From positions 124,001 through 188,000 of the forward strand of contig NZ_JAUHJR010000008.1 in NCBI RefSeq assembly GCF_030412915.1: a stretch of 64,000 nucleotides of DNA, read 5' to 3'. The notes under the pieces were generated by a model, which did not search any database, had not been told where the DNA came from, and saw nothing but the letters and a program-made list of their open reading frames with translations. A program made the position numbers and the translations under genes. This DNA is from Nocardioides abyssi. GTDB lineage: Bacteria > Actinomycetota > Actinomycetes > Propionibacteriales > Nocardioidaceae. Below are positions 41,227-50,817 of this stretch, one piece after another (the stretch's first letter is position 1; each line of letters starts with the position of its first letter).

Positions 41227-42570
41227 ATGAGCGACCGCTACCGCGACTTCACCTCGTCCCCGATCGGCAAGCTCCTGGTCAAGAACCTCGGCCTGCCGAA
41301 CCCCACCAAGCTCGAGCGGTACGAGGCCGGCGCACCGCTGGTCACCGGCACGGTCGGCCTCGGTGGTCGGGGCCGGCTGGCCGAGTCGCTCGGCGGCATC
41401 CTCGGGACGGTCGGCATCGCCTCGACCGAGGTGACCGGGGCACCCGAGGAGGGCCAGCGGTTCAAGGGCCTGGTCTTCGACGCGACCGGACTGACCAGCT
41501 CCGCCGACCTCGTCGCCCTCCGCGACTTCTTCACCCCGCTCCTGCGCAGCCTGGAGACCAACCCGCGGGTCGTCGTGCTCGGCACCCCGCCGGAGCAGGT
41601 CAGCGGCGCCGAGCGGGTCGCCCAGCGCGCGCTCGAGGGCTTCACCCGCAGCCTCGGCAAGGAGGTCGGTCGCGGCGGCACGGTCCAGCTGGTCTACGTC
41701 GCCGAGGGCTCGGAGGGCGCGGTCACCAGCACGCTGGCGTTCCTGCTCTCCCCCAAGTCCGCCTACGTCTCCGGCCAGGTCGTCCGCATCGGCGCCCGCG
41801 GCGCGACGGTCGCCGGCGAGGTCGCCGACTGGCAGCAGCCGCTGGCCGGCAAGGTCGCGCTCGTGACCGGCGCGAGCCGCGGCATCGGCGAGTCGATCGC
41901 TCGCGTGCTGCACCGCGACGGCGCGACGGTCGTCGGCGTCGACGTGCCGCAGGCCGCCGACCCGCTCCAGCGGCTCATGAAGGAGCTCGACGGCGACTGG
42001 CTGACCCTCGACATCACCGGCAAGGACGCGCCCCAGCGGATCGCGCACCACCTCGAGGAGAAGCACGGCGGCGTCGACGTCGTCGTGCACAACGCCGGCA
42101 TCACCCGCGACAAGAAGCTCGCCAACATGGCCGAGGACCGCTGGGAGTCGGTGATCGGCGTCAACCTCACCGCGCCGGAGCGGATCACCCGCGAGCTGCT
42201 CGACCAGGGCGTCGTCAACGCGCACGGCTCGATCATCGGCGTCGCCTCGATCGCCGGCATCGCGGGCAACGTCGGCCAGACCAACTACGCCGCCTCCAAG
42301 GCCGGTGTCATCGGCCTCGTCGACTCCCTCGCCGACGAGCTCGACAACGGCATCACGATCAACGCGGTGGCCCCCGGCTTCATCATCACCCAGATGACCG
42401 CCGCCGTGCCGTTCGCGACCCGCGAGGTCGGCCAGCGGCTCAACGCGATGTCGCAGGGCGGTCTGCCGGTCGACGTCGCCGAGACCATCGCCTGGTACGC
42501 CAACCCCGCCTCCAGCGCGGTCAACGGCAACGTCGTCCGCGTCTGCGGCCAGATGATGCTGGGCGCCTGA
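41227..42570 (+). CDS. fabG: 3-oxoacyl-ACP/CoA reductase, FabG4-type SDR
   Basis: A 447-residue high-molecular-weight FabG. The first ~190 residues form a flavodoxin-like N-terminal domain (LVFDATGLTSSADLVALRDF), and the second half is a full SDR with TGASRGIG and the catalytic NYAASKAGVIGL segment, plus NAVAPGFI. It reduces 3-ketoacyl substrates with NADH in an unusual size class found in mycobacterial FabG4. The ATG at 41227 is used, with no strong ribosome site and a -10-like TAGTTA 11 bases before. Stop overlaps the MaoC start by one base. Confidence 0.93.
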   Translation: MSDRYRDFTSSPIGKLLVKNLGLPNPTKLERYEAGAPLVTGTVGLGGRGRLAESLGGILGTVGIASTEVTGAPEEGQRFKGLVFDATGLTSSADLVALRDFFTPLLRSLETNPRVVVLGTPPEQVSGAERVAQRALEGFTRSLGKEVGRGGTVQLVYVAEGSEGAVTSTLAFLLSPKSAYVSGQVVRIGARGATVAGEVADWQQPLAGKVALVTGASRGIGESIARVLHRDGATVVGVDVPQAADPLQRLMKELDGDWLTLDITGKDAPQRIAHHLEEKHGGVDVVVHNAGITRDKKLANMAEDRWESVIGVNLTAPERITRELLDQGVVNAHGSIIGVASIAGIAGNVGQTNYAASKAGVIGLVDSLADELDNGITINAVAPGFIITQMTAAVPFATREVGQRLNAMSQGGLPVDVAETIAWYANPASSAVNGNVVRVCGQMMLGA

Positions 42571-43475
42571 TGGCCGGCACCCCCGAGAGCGGCCCCGGCA
42601 CCCCGGCGCGCGAGGTCAGCGGCGACGCCGGCGGCCTCACCACGCTGCTGCGGGCGGCCCTGCCCTCGCTCCCGGTCGTCGGGCAGCTGCCGGGCATCCG
42701 CAAGGCGTCGGGCGAGGGCTTCACCGGGCTCACCGTCACCCGCCCGCCGGTCACGGTCGAGCGCGCGCACGTCGAGCGGTACGCCGCGGTGTGCGGCTTC
42801 CCGGTCAAGGACACCGTCCCGCTGCCGTACCCGCACATGCTCGCGTTCCCGCTGCACATGGCGCTGATGAGCGACCCGGCGTTCCCGGCGCCGGCCATCG
42901 GCACGGTGCACCTGGAGAACTCCATCACCCAGCACCGCCCGGTGCGGGTGGGCGAGAGCCTGGCCGTCACCGTCACGGTGGACCCGGCGCGCCCGCACGC
43001 CAAGGGCCGGGTCTTCGACTTCCGCACCACCGTCACCGCCGAGGGCGAGACGGTCTGGGAGGAGTCCTCGGCCTACCTGCGCCGCGGCAAGGGCGACGAG
43101 TCCGCGCCCGCGGGCGCGACGTTCCCCGACGCCCCGGCGGGCGGCACGGTGTGGTCGCTGCCCGGCGACCTGGGCCGCACGTACGCCGCGGTGTCGGGCG
43201 ACCACAACCCGATCCACCTCTACCCGCTGACCGCGAAGGCGCTGGGCTTCCCGCGCCAGATCGCGCACGGCATGTGGACCCTGGCGCGCTGCACCGCCGC
43301 GCTGGAGAACCGGCTCGCCGACGCGGTCCGCGTCGACGTCGCGTTCAAGAAGCCGGTGCTGCTGCCGGGCACGGTGGCCCTCGGGTCGCGCCCGCTCGAC
43401 GACGGCTACGCGTTCTCGCTGAGCAACCCGCGGTCCGGCGCGCCGCACCTGGCGGGGCGCACGACCGACCTGTGA
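42570..43475 (+). CDS. MaoC-family dehydratase (HtdX/R-hydratase-like)
   Basis: A 301-residue double-hotdog hydratase. The catalytic hydratase-2 motif is YAAVSGDHNPIHLYPLTAK, with Asp and His in the usual spacing, in the second half; the first half is a degenerate hotdog (ERYAAVCGFPVKDTVPLPYPH). It adds water to trans-2-enoyl or dehydrates 3-hydroxyacyl substrates. The ATG at 42570 shares its first base with the fabG stop, so the pair is coupled (TGATG). It completes the thiolase, FabG4, MaoC set. Confidence 0.93.
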   Translation: MAGTPESGPGTPAREVSGDAGGLTTLLRAALPSLPVVGQLPGIRKASGEGFTGLTVTRPPVTVERAHVERYAAVCGFPVKDTVPLPYPHMLAFPLHMALMSDPAFPAPAIGTVHLENSITQHRPVRVGESLAVTVTVDPARPHAKGRVFDFRTTVTAEGETVWEESSAYLRRGKGDESAPAGATFPDAPAGGTVWSLPGDLGRTYAAVSGDHNPIHLYPLTAKALGFPRQIAHGMWTLARCTAALENRLADAVRVDVAFKKPVLLPGTVALGSRPLDDGYAFSLSNPRSGAPHLAGRTTDL

Positions 43476-43480
43476 GGCGG

Positions 43481-43513
43481 GGTCCGGCCGGCGCTCAGCG
43501 CACCGGCCGGATC
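43481..43513. terminator. Bidirectional hairpin between MaoC and thioesterase genes
   Basis: GGTCCGGCCGG (43481-43491) pairs with CCGGCCGGATC (43503-43513, one G-T pair) across an 11-base loop. It overlaps the end of the minus-strand thioesterase and lies after the plus-strand MaoC stop. Confidence 0.5.
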
Positions 43514-44346
43514 AGCCCCTCCTGGGCGACGGTCGCCACGAGCCGGCCGTCCTGGGTGTAGACCCGGCCGAGCGAGAGCCCGCGACCGCCCGACGCCGAC
43601 GGCGACCACTGGTCGTAGAGCCACCACTCGTCGGCCCGGAACGGCCGGTGGAACCAGATGGTGTGGTCCAGCGAGGCCATCATCGTGCGGGCCGGGGTGG
43701 TGTCGTGGGCGGCCAACGCGGCGCCGAGCAGGCTGATGTCGCTGGCGTAGGTGAACAACCCCAGGTGGATCACCGGGTCGTCGGTGGCCAGCCCGTCGCG
43801 CACGCGCAGCCAGAGCTGGGCCCGCGAGGGGTGCTCGGGGTGCGGCGCGAGCCCGCGGCGGGTGGTGCCGAGGTGGCGCACGTCGATGGCGCTCCACTCC
43901 TCGGCGAGCGCGTCGGCCTCCGCGGTGCCGGAGCGGCGCATCAGGTCGGCCATGTCGACCCCGTCGTCGGGGCCGCCGACCTCGGGCATCGCGTCCTGGT
44001 GCTCCCAGCCCTCCTCGGGCAGCTGGAAGTTGACGGTCTGGAAGTAGATCGGCCGCCCGTGCTGCCGGGCCACGACCCGGCGGGTCAGGAAGGAGCGGCC
44101 GTCCCGGATCCGCTCCACGTCGTACACGATCGGCACCGAGTAGTCGCCCGGCAGCAGGAAGTAGGAGTGCAGCGAGTGCACGGCGAAGCCCTCGCCGGCC
44201 GTGCGGGTCGCAGCGACGAGCGCCTGCGCCGCCACCTGGCCGCCGTAGACCCGCGGACGCGGGGACCGCGGCTGGGCGCCGCGGAACAGGTCGGCGTCGA
44301 TGTCCTCGAGGTCGAGCAGCGCGACGAGCTCCTCGACGCTGGTCAC
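43495..44346 (-). CDS. Acyl-CoA thioesterase II (TesB family), second tandem copy
   Basis: A 283-residue double-hotdog thioesterase that hydrolyses acyl-CoAs. The signatures are VYGGQVAAQALVAATRT, HSLHSYFLLPGD, RRVVARQHGRPIYFQTVNFQ and, in the second hotdog, ASLDHTIWFHRPFRADEWWLY, each as in TesB, including the Asp/His of the catalytic network. GTG at 44346 overlaps the stop of the first copy in GTGA. The two copies are about half identical by eye, suggesting tandem duplication and divergence, perhaps to different acyl lengths. Confidence 0.93.
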   Translation of the reverse strand: MTSVEELVALLDLEDIDADLFRGAQPRSPRPRVYGGQVAAQALVAATRTAGEGFAVHSLHSYFLLPGDYSVPIVYDVERIRDGRSFLTRRVVARQHGRPIYFQTVNFQLPEEGWEHQDAMPEVGGPDDGVDMADLMRRSGTAEADALAEEWSAIDVRHLGTTRRGLAPHPEHPSRAQLWLRVRDGLATDDPVIHLGLFTYASDISLLGAALAAHDTTPARTMMASLDHTIWFHRPFRADEWWLYDQWSPSASGGRGLSLGRVYTQDGRLVATVAQEGLIRPVR

Positions 44347-45209
44347 GCGCCCTCCTCGGTCCGGCGCGGGCGCGGCTTGCGCAGCAGCGCCTCCTGCGAC
44401 ACCGACGCGACCAGCGTGCCGTCGGGGGTGTGGACCCGGGCGTGGACCAGCCCGCGCGCGCCGCCCGCGAACGGCGACTCCTGGTCGTAGAGCCACCACT
44501 CGTCGACGCGGAACGGCCGGTGGAACCAGACCGAGTGGTCCAGCGACGCGACCATCGCGTCCGCGCTGCCGATGCGGATGCCGTGCGGCACGAGCGCGGC
44601 GCCCATCAGCGTCATGTCGGAGAAGTAGACGAACGCCGCGACGTGCGCGAACGGGTCCTCGGGCAGCCGGCCCTTGGCCCGCAGCCACACCCGCTGCCGG
44701 CCCGGGCGCACCTCGTCCGGCTCGAGCCCGCCGTCGAGGGAGCTGCCGGCGTACCGCATCTCCATCACGCCCCACTCGGGGTCGTCCTCGGGCTGGCCCA
44801 GCAGCTTCTTGGGGTCCGGGCACTCCTCGGGCGGCGGCACGACGGGAGCGACCTGCTGGTGCTCCCAGCCCTCCTCGGGCCGCTGGAAGTCGGCGGTCAG
44901 CGCGTAGATCGGGCGGCCGTGCTGGCGCGCCAGCACCCGCCGGGTCGCGAACGAGCGGCCCTCGCGGATCGTCTCGACGTCGAAGATGATCGGCGCGGAG
45001 GCGTCACCGGGCTGCAGGAAGTAGGAGTGCAGCGAGTGCAGGACGTACGCCGGGTCGACGGTCCGCCCCGCGGCCACGACCGCCTGGGCGGCCGCCTGGC
45101 CGCCGAAGAGCCGCGGCAGCGACGAGACCGCCTGCCGGCCGCGGAAGAGGTTGGTGTCGATCGTCTCCAGGTCGAGCAGGTCGACCAGGTCGGCGGCGTC
45201 GCGCGGCAC
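44343..45209 (-). CDS. Acyl-CoA thioesterase II (TesB family), first tandem copy
   Basis: A 288-residue TesB-type thioesterase: LFGGQAAAQAVVAAGRT, HSLHSYFLQPGDASAPIIF, RRVLARQHGRPIYALTADFQ and ASLDHSVWFHRPFRVDEWWLY. It has a proline/lysine loop (PPPEECPDPKKLL) in the middle that the second copy lacks or changes. GTG start at 45209, directly after the PAC2 stop at 45210. Cotranscribed with the second copy and probably with the PAC2 gene upstream. Substrate range is not readable. Confidence 0.93.
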   Translation of the reverse strand: MPRDAADLVDLLDLETIDTNLFRGRQAVSSLPRLFGGQAAAQAVVAAGRTVDPAYVLHSLHSYFLQPGDASAPIIFDVETIREGRSFATRRVLARQHGRPIYALTADFQRPEEGWEHQQVAPVVPPPEECPDPKKLLGQPEDDPEWGVMEMRYAGSSLDGGLEPDEVRPGRQRVWLRAKGRLPEDPFAHVAAFVYFSDMTLMGAALVPHGIRIGSADAMVASLDHSVWFHRPFRVDEWWLYDQESPFAGGARGLVHARVHTPDGTLVASVSQEALLRKPRPRRTEEGA

Positions 45210-46181
45210 TCAGCCCTCCCCGTCCTCGTCGTTGCCCGGCTCGGTGCCGGACTTCGGGTCCTCGTCCAGGGCGGCGAGGAACTGCTCGAACTGCTGGCCG
45301 AGCTCCTCCCCGCTGGGCAGCGGCTGGTCCTCGGCCAGCAGGTTGCTGCCGGACTCCTCGGAGCGCTCGAACGCGTCGTACTGCCGCTCCAGCGCGGCCA
45401 CCACCTCGGCGACCTCCTCGTTGGCCGTGAGGTAGCGGGCGATCTCGACCTCACGGTCCTCGGCCTCGGCGCGCAGCCCGGACAGGTCGATGGTCAGCCG
45501 TCCGCCGCGCTCGAGCTGCTCCAGGAGCGCCGTGGAGGCGCGCGGGTAGTCGAGCTGGGCGAGGTAGTGCGGGATGTGGACGACGAAGCCGAGCGCCGCG
45601 TGGCCCCACTCCCCCAGCCGCACCTCGAGCAGCGCCTGCGCGCTGCTCGGCACCCGCAGCTCGCCGCGCCACGGGCTCTGCCCGACCGGCTCGGCGTGGT
45701 CGTTGGCGTGGTGGGTGATCGCGATCGGCCGCGTGTGCGGCACCGCCATCGGCACCGAGCCCATCGCCACGACGCGGGTCACGCCGAGCCGCTCGACGAC
45801 CTCGCGCACCGCGCGGGCGAAGGCCTCCCAGCGGTTGTCGGGCTCCGGGCCGTTGAGCAGCAGGTACGGCGTGCCTCCGGTGTCGCGCAGCAGGCGGACG
45901 ACCAGGCGGGGGGCGTCGTACTGCTCGTAGTGGTCGCGGACGAACGAGATCGCCGGACGCCGCGCGCGGTAGTCGTGGAAGGAGTCGACGTCGAAGGTCG
46001 CGACCACCTTCCCGCCGGGCACGGGCGCGTCGGAGAGGTCGACGAGGTGCTGGGCGGCGCGGGCCGCCGCGTTGCCCGCGTCGAGGAACCCGTCGAGCAC
46101 GAGCACCAGGGTGAGGTCGGTGGCGTCGTCGAGCTCCGGCACCTCGTCGACGATGTGCACGAGACGGGGTTCCTGGGTCAC
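45210..46181 (-). CDS. PAC2-family (proteasome-assembly-chaperone-like) protein
   Basis: A 323-residue protein with the PAC2 fold (about residues 20-225): LVLVLDGFLDAGNAAARAA, YRARRPAISF, TPYLLLNGPEPDNRWEAF, GVTRVVAMGSVPMAVPHTR. The C-terminal 90 residues are acidic and coiled-coil-like (EVAEVVAALERQYDAFERSEE). In actinobacteria such proteins are common, with a chaperone role in the archaeal/eukaryal lineage only inferred here. GTG start at 46181, 6 bases after the -10 TAGGCT, which overlaps the TAG stop of the lipoprotein gene upstream. Confidence 0.88.
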   Translation of the reverse strand: MTQEPRLVHIVDEVPELDDATDLTLVLVLDGFLDAGNAAARAAQHLVDLSDAPVPGGKVVATFDVDSFHDYRARRPAISFVRDHYEQYDAPRLVVRLLRDTGGTPYLLLNGPEPDNRWEAFARAVREVVERLGVTRVVAMGSVPMAVPHTRPIAITHHANDHAEPVGQSPWRGELRVPSSAQALLEVRLGEWGHAALGFVVHIPHYLAQLDYPRASTALLEQLERGGRLTIDLSGLRAEAEDREVEIARYLTANEEVAEVVAALERQYDAFERSEESGSNLLAEDQPLPSGEELGQQFEQFLAALDEDPKSGTEPGNDEDGEG

Positions 46182-46187
46182 CCGCCC

Positions 46188-46193
46188 AGCCTA
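46188..46193 (-). promoter_or_regulatory. Leaderless -10 for the PAC2 gene
   Basis: TAGGCT on the minus strand, 6 bases before the GTG at 46181. It overlaps the TAG stop (46193-46191) of the lipoprotein gene upstream. Confidence 0.5.
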
Positions 46194-47507
46194 TGGGGTG
46201 GCCCGCACGCCCGGGACGAAGGTGGCGACCATGAGCCGCGAGGCCCGGTCGGCCAGCTGGTCGGCGGTCAGCCCGAGCACGCGGCGCAGCACCTCGGCCT
46301 CGTCGGCGCCCTCCTCGGCGAGCGCGTCGAGCAGCGTCCAGAGCGCCTCCTCGCCGAAGGAGCGGGCGACGTGCTCGCACACCCACCACGACAGGCCGTA
46401 CGACGCGACCGGCTCGTCCCCGGCTGCGGTGAACGACGCGCGGGTGGGCAGCCCGTCGACGCCCGCGACCGCGCGGCCGAGCGCCGCCTCGGCGACGACC
46501 CGGTCGGCCGGGTCGACGGGCCGGACCGAGACGTACTCCGCGATCCCCTCGCTCAGCCAGACCGGTACGTCGTCGTCGCGGTCGCCCAGCGCGACGTGGA
46601 CGAGCTCGTGGCGCACCAGCCGGTCGCGCTCGGGGCCGGCACGGCCGAGCACGCGCGGGTGCAGCGCGAAGCGGGTGGCGGCCGAGCCGTCGCGACCCGG
46701 CCCCGCCGCGACGGGGAAGGCGACCCCGTCGAGCCGCTCGGGGTCGCCGCCGGGCAGCTCGTCGATGGTCCCGAGGAAGGCGGTGGACGACAGGGCGTAG
46801 ACGACGACGGTGCGGCGCCAGTCCTGCGGCAGGACGGCCGAGACGTCGGCGATGCCGCGCTCGACCGAGGAGATCACGCCGGAGGCGGCGGTGACGCTGT
46901 CGGCGTCGAAGACCGCGAGCACGCCGAGCCCGCCGCGCACCTCGACGGGGCCGAGGTCCCACGGCTGGGGCCGCACGTCGTGGGCGGCCTCCCACGCGGC
47001 GTCGGTGACCGAGGTCAGCCGCATCCGCCCCCCGCCCGGGGCCGGCCGGAACCGGAACCGGTCGTGGGTGACGACCGGCTCGGCGTCGTACCCGGCCAGC
47101 TGCATCCGCTGCTCCACGACCACCCAGTAGGCGTCGCCGTCGCGCACGACGTTCTGCCGGTCCACGGAGTAGCCGAGCTCGGCGAGCGGCAGCTGGGCGA
47201 GGTTGTCGAACCAGGTCAGCTGCTGGGCCCGCACCCGCGGCGAGCGCCGGGCCAGACCGGCGGCGAAGGCACGGCGGTCACCCCGGCGCACGGCCTTCGC
47301 CCGACGGGCGAGCGCCGTGCGCACCGCGTCGACGACGTCTGCGGGCGCCGCCCCGGCCGACGCCGGGGCGGCCCCGTCGGGGTCGTCGTCACCGAGCAGG
47401 GAGCACGCCGGCAGCAGCCCGAGCAGCAGCCCGAGCAGCAGCGCCGGGACGGCGACCCGGGCACAGGGACGTCGTCGGTCAGACCGGGTGGTCGGCGTGG
47501 TCGGCAT
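46191..47507 (-). CDS. Lipoprotein with gluzincin-type metallopeptidase motif
   Basis: A 438-residue exported protein. The signal ends with lipobox LPAC (Cys35) and the mature part opens with an acidic spacer. The first half is helical with a SnoaL/NTF2-like region ([20 protein letters not shown]). The second half carries [11 protein letters not shown] (His-Glu-x-x-His at about 300) and, 18 residues on, [10 protein letters not shown], the third ligand of MA-clan peptidases. A zinc aminopeptidase-like activity is plausible. ATG at 47507 overlaps the dxs end by 29 bases, a longer overlap than usual, so a later start is possible. Confidence 0.82.
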   Translation of the reverse strand: MPTTPTTRSDRRRPCARVAVPALLLGLLLGLLPACSLLGDDDPDGAAPASAGAAPADVVDAVRTALARRAKAVRRGDRRAFAAGLARRSPRVRAQQLTWFDNLAQLPLAELGYSVDRQNVVRDGDAYWVVVEQRMQLAGYDAEPVVTHDRFRFRPAPGGGRMRLTSVTDAAWEAAHDVRPQPWDLGPVEVRGGLGVLAVFDADSVTAASGVISSVERGIADVSAVLPQDWRRTVVVYALSSTAFLGTIDELPGGDPERLDGVAFPVAAGPGRDGSAATRFALHPRVLGRAGPERDRLVRHELVHVALGDRDDDVPVWLSEGIAEYVSVRPVDPADRVVAEAALGRAVAGVDGLPTRASFTAAGDEPVASYGLSWWVCEHVARSFGEEALWTLLDALAEEGADEAEVLRRVLGLTADQLADRASRLMVATFVPGVRATP

Positions 47508-49392
47508 CGACGGGTAAACGACCCTCGTCCACGGAGGTCATGTACTCGACGATGTCGAGGGCGAGCGCCTGCGGCGTGAGGCCGATCCGCTCGAGGATCA
47601 CCGCGCGCTTGGCGTGGTGGAGGAACTCCTGCGGGATGCCGCGCAGCCGCACCGGCGTGGTCACGCCGGCCTCCACGAGGGTCTGCAGCAGCACCGAGCC
47701 GCAGCCGCCGACGACGCCGTTGTCCTCGACCGAGACGACGAGGCGGTGCTCGCGGGCGAGCTCGACGACCGCGGGGTCGACCGGCTTGACCCAGCGCGGG
47801 TCGACGACGGTGACGCCGATGCCCTGGGCGACGAGGCGGTCGGCGACGCCGAGGGCGACCTCGTTCATCGAGCCGACGGCCACGACGAGGACGTCCTTGG
47901 GGCCGTTGCGGACCAGCACGTCCGCACCGCCGGCCTTGCCGACCGCCTCGACGTCCTCGGGCGGCGGGCCCTTGGGGAAGCGGACGACGGTCGGGGCGTC
48001 CTCGACCTCGACGGCCTCGTTGAGCAGCTCGCGGAGGCGGGCGGCGTCGCGGGGCGCGGCCAGGCGCAGGCCGGGCACGACCTGGAGGACCGACATGTCC
48101 CACATGCCGTTGTGCGAGGCGCCGTCGTCACCGGTCACGCCGGCGCGGTCGAGCACGAAGGTGACACCGGTGCGGTGCAACGCGCAGTCCATCAGCACCT
48201 GGTCGAAGGCGCGGTTGAGGAACGTCGCGTAGACCGCCACCACCGGGTGCAGGCCGCCCATCGCGAGGCCGGCCGCCGACGTGGCGGCGTGCTGCTCGGC
48301 GATGCCGACGTCGAAGGTGCGCTCGGGGAAGCGCTTCTGGAAGTGGTCGAGGCCCACCGGGTGCATCATCGCGGCGGTGATCGCGACGACGTCCTTGCGG
48401 CGCTGGCCGATGTGGACGATCTCGTCGGAGAAGACGTCGGTCCAGATCCGGCCGCGGGCCTTCTCCTCGCCGGTCTCGATGTCGAACGGCTGCGGGGAGT
48501 GGAACTGGTCGGCCTCGTGCCGCTCCGCGGCGTCGTAGCCGAAGCCCTTGCGGGTCAGCGCGTGCACGATCACCGGCCCGCCGAAGCGCTTGGCCCGCTC
48601 CAGCGCCGCCTCCATCGCGACCAGGTCGTGACCGTCGACGGGGCCGACGTACTTCAGGCCGAGGTCCTCGAAGAGGCCCTGCGGCGCGAGCGCGTCCTTG
48701 AGGCCCTTCTTCATCGCGTGGAGGGCGTCGTACGCCGCGGGGCCGACGCCGGGGACCGCGTTGAGGCGCTTCTTGACCAGGTCGAGCACCTGCTCGTAGC
48801 GCGGGTTGGTGCGCAGCGTGGTGAGCGCGTTGGCCAGGCCACCGATGGTCGGGGTGTAGGAGCGGCCGTTGTCGTTGACGACGATGACCAGCCGGCTGTC
48901 CTTGGCGATCGCGATGTTGTTGAGCGCCTCCCAGGCCATGCCGCCGGTGAGCGCGCCGTCGCCGATGACCGCGACGGTGTGGCGGTCCTCGCCGCGGATC
49001 GCGAACGCCTTGGCCAGCCCGTCGGCGTACGACAGCGCGGTGGAGGCGTGGGAGTTCTCGACGACGTCGTGGACCGACTCGGCCTGGCTCGGGTAGCCGG
49101 AGAGGCCGCCCTCCTTGCGCAGGCCGTCGAACTGCCCGCCGCGTCCGGTGAGGATCTTGTGCACGTAGGACTGGTGGCCGGTGTCCAGGACGATCCGGTC
49201 GCGCGGGCTGTCGAAGACCCGGTGCATCGCGATGGTCAGCTCGACGACGCCGAGGTTGGGCCCGAGGTGGCCACCGATGCGCGAGCAGGTCTGGACGAGG
49301 AGGTCGCGGATCTCGGCGGCCAGGTCCTCGAGCTGGTCGGGTGCGAGGGCCTGGACGTCCCGCGGACCGGCGATGGAGTCGAGGAGCGACAT
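47479..49392 (-). CDS. dxs: 1-deoxy-D-xylulose-5-phosphate synthase
   Basis: First enzyme of the MEP isoprenoid pathway: it joins pyruvate and glyceraldehyde-3-phosphate using thiamine diphosphate; its product also feeds thiamine and pyridoxal synthesis. The 637 residues are full length, with [13 protein letters not shown], the TPP motif [28 protein letters not shown] and the transketolase C-terminal [19 protein letters not shown] at 49392 is 7 bases after TAGACT, pointing to a leaderless message. It overlaps the lipoprotein gene downstream by 29 bases, a possible translational coupling. Confidence 0.99.
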   Translation of the reverse strand: MSLLDSIAGPRDVQALAPDQLEDLAAEIRDLLVQTCSRIGGHLGPNLGVVELTIAMHRVFDSPRDRIVLDTGHQSYVHKILTGRGGQFDGLRKEGGLSGYPSQAESVHDVVENSHASTALSYADGLAKAFAIRGEDRHTVAVIGDGALTGGMAWEALNNIAIAKDSRLVIVVNDNGRSYTPTIGGLANALTTLRTNPRYEQVLDLVKKRLNAVPGVGPAAYDALHAMKKGLKDALAPQGLFEDLGLKYVGPVDGHDLVAMEAALERAKRFGGPVIVHALTRKGFGYDAAERHEADQFHSPQPFDIETGEEKARGRIWTDVFSDEIVHIGQRRKDVVAITAAMMHPVGLDHFQKRFPERTFDVGIAEQHAATSAAGLAMGGLHPVVAVYATFLNRAFDQVLMDCALHRTGVTFVLDRAGVTGDDGASHNGMWDMSVLQVVPGLRLAAPRDAARLRELLNEAVEVEDAPTVVRFPKGPPPEDVEAVGKAGGADVLVRNGPKDVLVVAVGSMNEVALGVADRLVAQGIGVTVVDPRWVKPVDPAVVELAREHRLVVSVEDNGVVGGCGSVLLQTLVEAGVTTPVRLRGIPQEFLHHAKRAVILERIGLTPQALALDIVEYMTSVDEGRLPVDADHADHPV

Positions 49393-49399
49393 GCGGTCG

Positions 49400-49405
49400 A
49401 GTCTA
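49400..49405 (-). promoter_or_regulatory. Leaderless -10 for dxs
   Basis: TAGACT on the minus strand, 7 bases before the dxs ATG at 49392 and only 6 bases past the stop of the preceding gene (49411). Confidence 0.55.
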
Positions 49406-49410
49406 GGAGG

Positions 49411-50352
49411 TCACAGGTCGTGGGCCGCGATCGCCGGCTCGTGCAGGCTGCCCATCCAGACGCGGCCGTCGTGCTCCCGGACGCCGGTCACCATGTGGTA
49501 GCGCTCCCCCGGCAGGTCGAGGTCGTGGACGAGGCGGCCCTCGTCGTCGTACGCCTGCACGCGGACGGTGCGCGCGGGCTGCGGCTGCAGCTTCTGCGGG
49601 ATCCTGGTGACCAGCTTGCGCACCCGCATCGGGGCGCCCTGCAGCCGCTCGACGACGGCGTCGCGCGGGCTCGCGATCGTGACCCAGATCAGGCCGTCGC
49701 TGCCCCGGGCGATGTTGTCGGGGTAGCCCGGGAGGTTCTGGCACAGCAGGTCGCGCATGCCGGCCCGGGGGCCGGTCAGCCAGCGGCGCACGACGGTGCG
49801 GGCGCCGGTCTCGGCGACGCAGACGAAGTCCTCGTCCTTGCTCAGCGCGACGCCGTTGGCGAAGGCGAGGCCGTCGAGGACGACCTCGACCGTGCCGTCG
49901 GTGGCCATCCGCATCAGCCGGCCGGAGCGGGTGACCTGGATGAAGTCGTCCTTCCACCGCTCGATGCCGTAGTGGCGCGAGGAGTCGGAGAACCACACGG
50001 TGCCGTCGCTCGCGATCGCCGCGTTGTTGCAGAAGACCATCGGCTCGCCGCCCACCCGGTCGGTGACGGTCTCCACCGCGCCGGTCGCGGTGTCGACGCG
50101 CAGCACGCCGCGCTTGGCGTCGCACACCAGCAGCCGCCCGTCGGCATCGATCTCGATGCCGAGCGGGCGGCCGCCGGTGCGGGCGACGCGGTCCACCCTC
50201 GCCCCGTCGTGGGAGACGCGGAAGATGCTGCCGTCCTCGGTGCCGGTGAAGACACAGCCCTCGTCGGGGCCCGACGTCGCGACGACGACGTCCTCGGCAC
50301 CGTGGGCGGGAACGGGGACGACGGTCAGGTCCGAGGTGCGCGCGCTGGTCAT
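49411..50352 (-). CDS. SMP-30/gluconolactonase-like beta-propeller protein
   Basis: A 313-residue beta-propeller of the SMP-30/strictosidine-synthase-like family. Repeated blade signatures are visible: GEDGSIFRVSH-type blades, RPLGIEIDADGRLLVCDAKRG, NNAAIASDGTVWFSDSS, LAFANGVALSKDEDFVCVAE, YPDNIARGSDGLIWVTIASP. Such proteins bind calcium and hydrolyse lactones or related esters. ATG at 50352 overlaps the NUDIX stop (ATGA), so it is the second gene of a two-gene unit. Substrate not inferable. Confidence 0.85.
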   Translation of the reverse strand: MTSARTSDLTVVPVPAHGAEDVVVATSGPDEGCVFTGTEDGSIFRVSHDGARVDRVARTGGRPLGIEIDADGRLLVCDAKRGVLRVDTATGAVETVTDRVGGEPMVFCNNAAIASDGTVWFSDSSRHYGIERWKDDFIQVTRSGRLMRMATDGTVEVVLDGLAFANGVALSKDEDFVCVAETGARTVVRRWLTGPRAGMRDLLCQNLPGYPDNIARGSDGLIWVTIASPRDAVVERLQGAPMRVRKLVTRIPQKLQPQPARTVRVQAYDDEGRLVHDLDLPGERYHMVTGVREHDGRVWMGSLHEPAIAAHDL

Positions 50353-50783
50353 GGGGTCATCGTGCTGTACATCTCGCTGCCGAGGAACGCCGGGAGGGCG
50401 TCGGCCGCCGACCCGGTCAGCTCGAGACCCGCCACGGTGGCGGGGTCGACGAAGACCATCTGCCGGCCCTCGCCGCAGGTGATGTCCGCGTCGGTGAGGT
50501 CGACGGCGCCGACGTAGACCTGCATCGAGCCCACGCCGTACGACGCGTGCTCGGTCGGGATCTCGCGCCAGAACTGCAGCGCGCCGGGCTCCAGGTCGAC
50601 TCCGGTCTCCTCGGCGAGCTCGCGGTACGCCGCCTCCTCGAACCCCTCGCCGTCCTCCACGTGACCGCCGGGCATCCCCCACGTCTCCGGGTCGATGACC
50701 GCGTGCTCGTCGCGCTCCTGCAGCAGCACCCACCCGCGACGGTCGACGAGCAGCACGCAGGCGAAGCGGGTCGGCTCACTCAT
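50349..50783 (-). CDS. NUDIX hydrolase
   Basis: A 144-residue NUDIX-fold hydrolase of the MutT type. The box is GHVEDGEGFEEAAYRELAEE then TG, matching GX5EX7REUXEEXGU closely, with metal-binding Glu residues in place. It cleaves nucleoside diphosphates linked to other groups. ATG at 50783 is 7 bases after TAGGTT (leaderless). It couples translationally to the beta-propeller gene. No specificity is inferable. Confidence 0.93.
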   Translation of the reverse strand: MSEPTRFACVLLVDRRGWVLLQERDEHAVIDPETWGMPGGHVEDGEGFEEAAYRELAEETGVDLEPGALQFWREIPTEHASYGVGSMQVYVGAVDLTDADITCGEGRQMVFVDPATVAGLELTGSAADALPAFLGSEMYSTMTP

Positions 50784-50790
50784 GGACGCG

Positions 50791-50796
50791 AACCTA
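50791..50796 (-). promoter_or_regulatory. Leaderless -10 for the NUDIX gene
   Basis: TAGGTT on the minus strand, 7 bases before the ATG at 50783. Confidence 0.55.
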
Positions 50797-50817
50797 GCCC
50801 GGCCACCCCGCCGGGAG

